From: Gracilaria caudata
Lineage: Eukaryota > Rhodophyta > Florideophyceae > Gracilariales > Gracilariaceae
Reading direction: 5' to 3'
DNA length: 62,400 nt
NCBI GenBank assembly: GCA_030374735.1
Contig: JASCIV010000049.1
Coordinates: forward strand, 1 to 62,400
Part shown: positions 62,276 through 62,400 of the stretch, one piece after another
Layout of the letters: the number at the start of each line of letters is the position of its first letter
Numbering within the stretch: position 1 is the stretch's first letter
The notes under the pieces: model-generated
What the model was told of the DNA's origin: nothing
Seen by the model: only the letters and a program-made list of their open reading frames with translations
Databases searched by the model: none
Position numbers and translations under genes: made by a program

Positions 62276-62400
62276 CTAGGACTGTTGGTTGAGTCGCTTC
62301 CGCAGTTGTGCAATCGCAGAGCGGACCTTTCCGAGAGCACGTCCACAGTTCATTCGCTTTTCTCGGATTTCCTGCACAATGTCCACCGCCGTATCTTTGT
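62276..62400 (-). CDS. Partial: C-terminus of a paralogue of the secreted coiled-coil protein at 30710
   Basis: The last 40 codons before a TAG stop are in the window; the rest lies past the edge. The end matches the C-terminus of the gene at 30710-31696: KDTA, then EIR, CG, GKV and a final KRL, with 21 of 36 aligned residues identical by eye. It continues into the next contig region on the minus strand. The sequence is in frame up to the edge, so nothing shows it to be a pseudogene. Confidence 0.8.
   Translation of the reverse strand, partial: KDTAVDIVQEIREKRMNCGRALGKVRSAIAQLRKRLNQQS

Noticed and set aside
1..62400. tRNA genes
   Set aside because: Several ttcgaa and ttcaaa strings were checked for a T-arm and B-box; none had flanking acceptor or D-arm structure.

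Overview
The window is nuclear DNA of a eukaryotic alga, most likely a florideophyte red alga (Chondrus-like). This is inference. It rests on very long intron-poor genes packed on both strands, a plastid-lumen peroxidase-like protein with a twin-arginine signal, a mitochondrial-type TatB-like protein, a chondroitin-type glycosyltransferase, and genuine GT-AG introns. No species-level marker is visible. I see no tRNA, rRNA or CRISPR array.

Layout. 0.4-6.7 kb: a BRWD/PHIP-like WD40-bromodomain chromatin reader. 6.8-7.4 kb (-): a small TatA/B-family protein. 8.5-9.7 kb: an NT-C2 coiled-coil protein. 10.9-13.5 kb: a divergent pair, a TPM-RING membrane ubiquitin ligase (-) and a bZIP factor (+). 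14.9-15.4 kb (-): a RING-H2 protein. 16.2-20.4 kb: RAD50. 22.3-26.7 kb: a TIR-NB-ARC-WD40 immune-receptor-like gene between two diverged direct repeats of about 0.45-0.5 kb. 28.8-31.7 kb: two convergent secreted-protein genes with TATA boxes. 32.4-33.9 kb: an unidentified type I membrane protein. 34.1-36.0 kb: a TM9SF protein with one intron. 36.3-38.4 kb (-): a SEC12-like ER exchange factor with a hidden first exon. 39.2-43.3 kb: NUP155. 44.1-45.5 kb: a CHGN-type glycosyltransferase. 47.0-48.5 kb (-): an F-box protein. 49.6-51.0 kb: a three-exon TL29-like lumen protein. 51.3-53.6 kb (-): ZW10. 54.3-58.5 kb: a Slo/BK-like potassium channel. 58.5-62.3 kb: decayed retroelement 3' ends. 62.3-62.4 kb (-): the last exon of a paralogue of the 30.7-kb secreted gene, cut by the window edge.

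The genes are mostly unrelated housekeeping genes. Several act in secretion (SEC12, ZW10, TM9SF, the glycosyltransferase and the secreted proteins), but this looks like chance proximity, not a co-regulated cluster. The most unusual loci are the TIR-NB-ARC-WD40 gene with its near-identical 129-bp repeats, the TPM-RING fusion with a bacterial-style glycine/tryptophan tail, and the mitochondrial-type TatB-like gene. Three genes needed spliced models that long open frames alone miss: SEC12, TL29-like and TM9SF.
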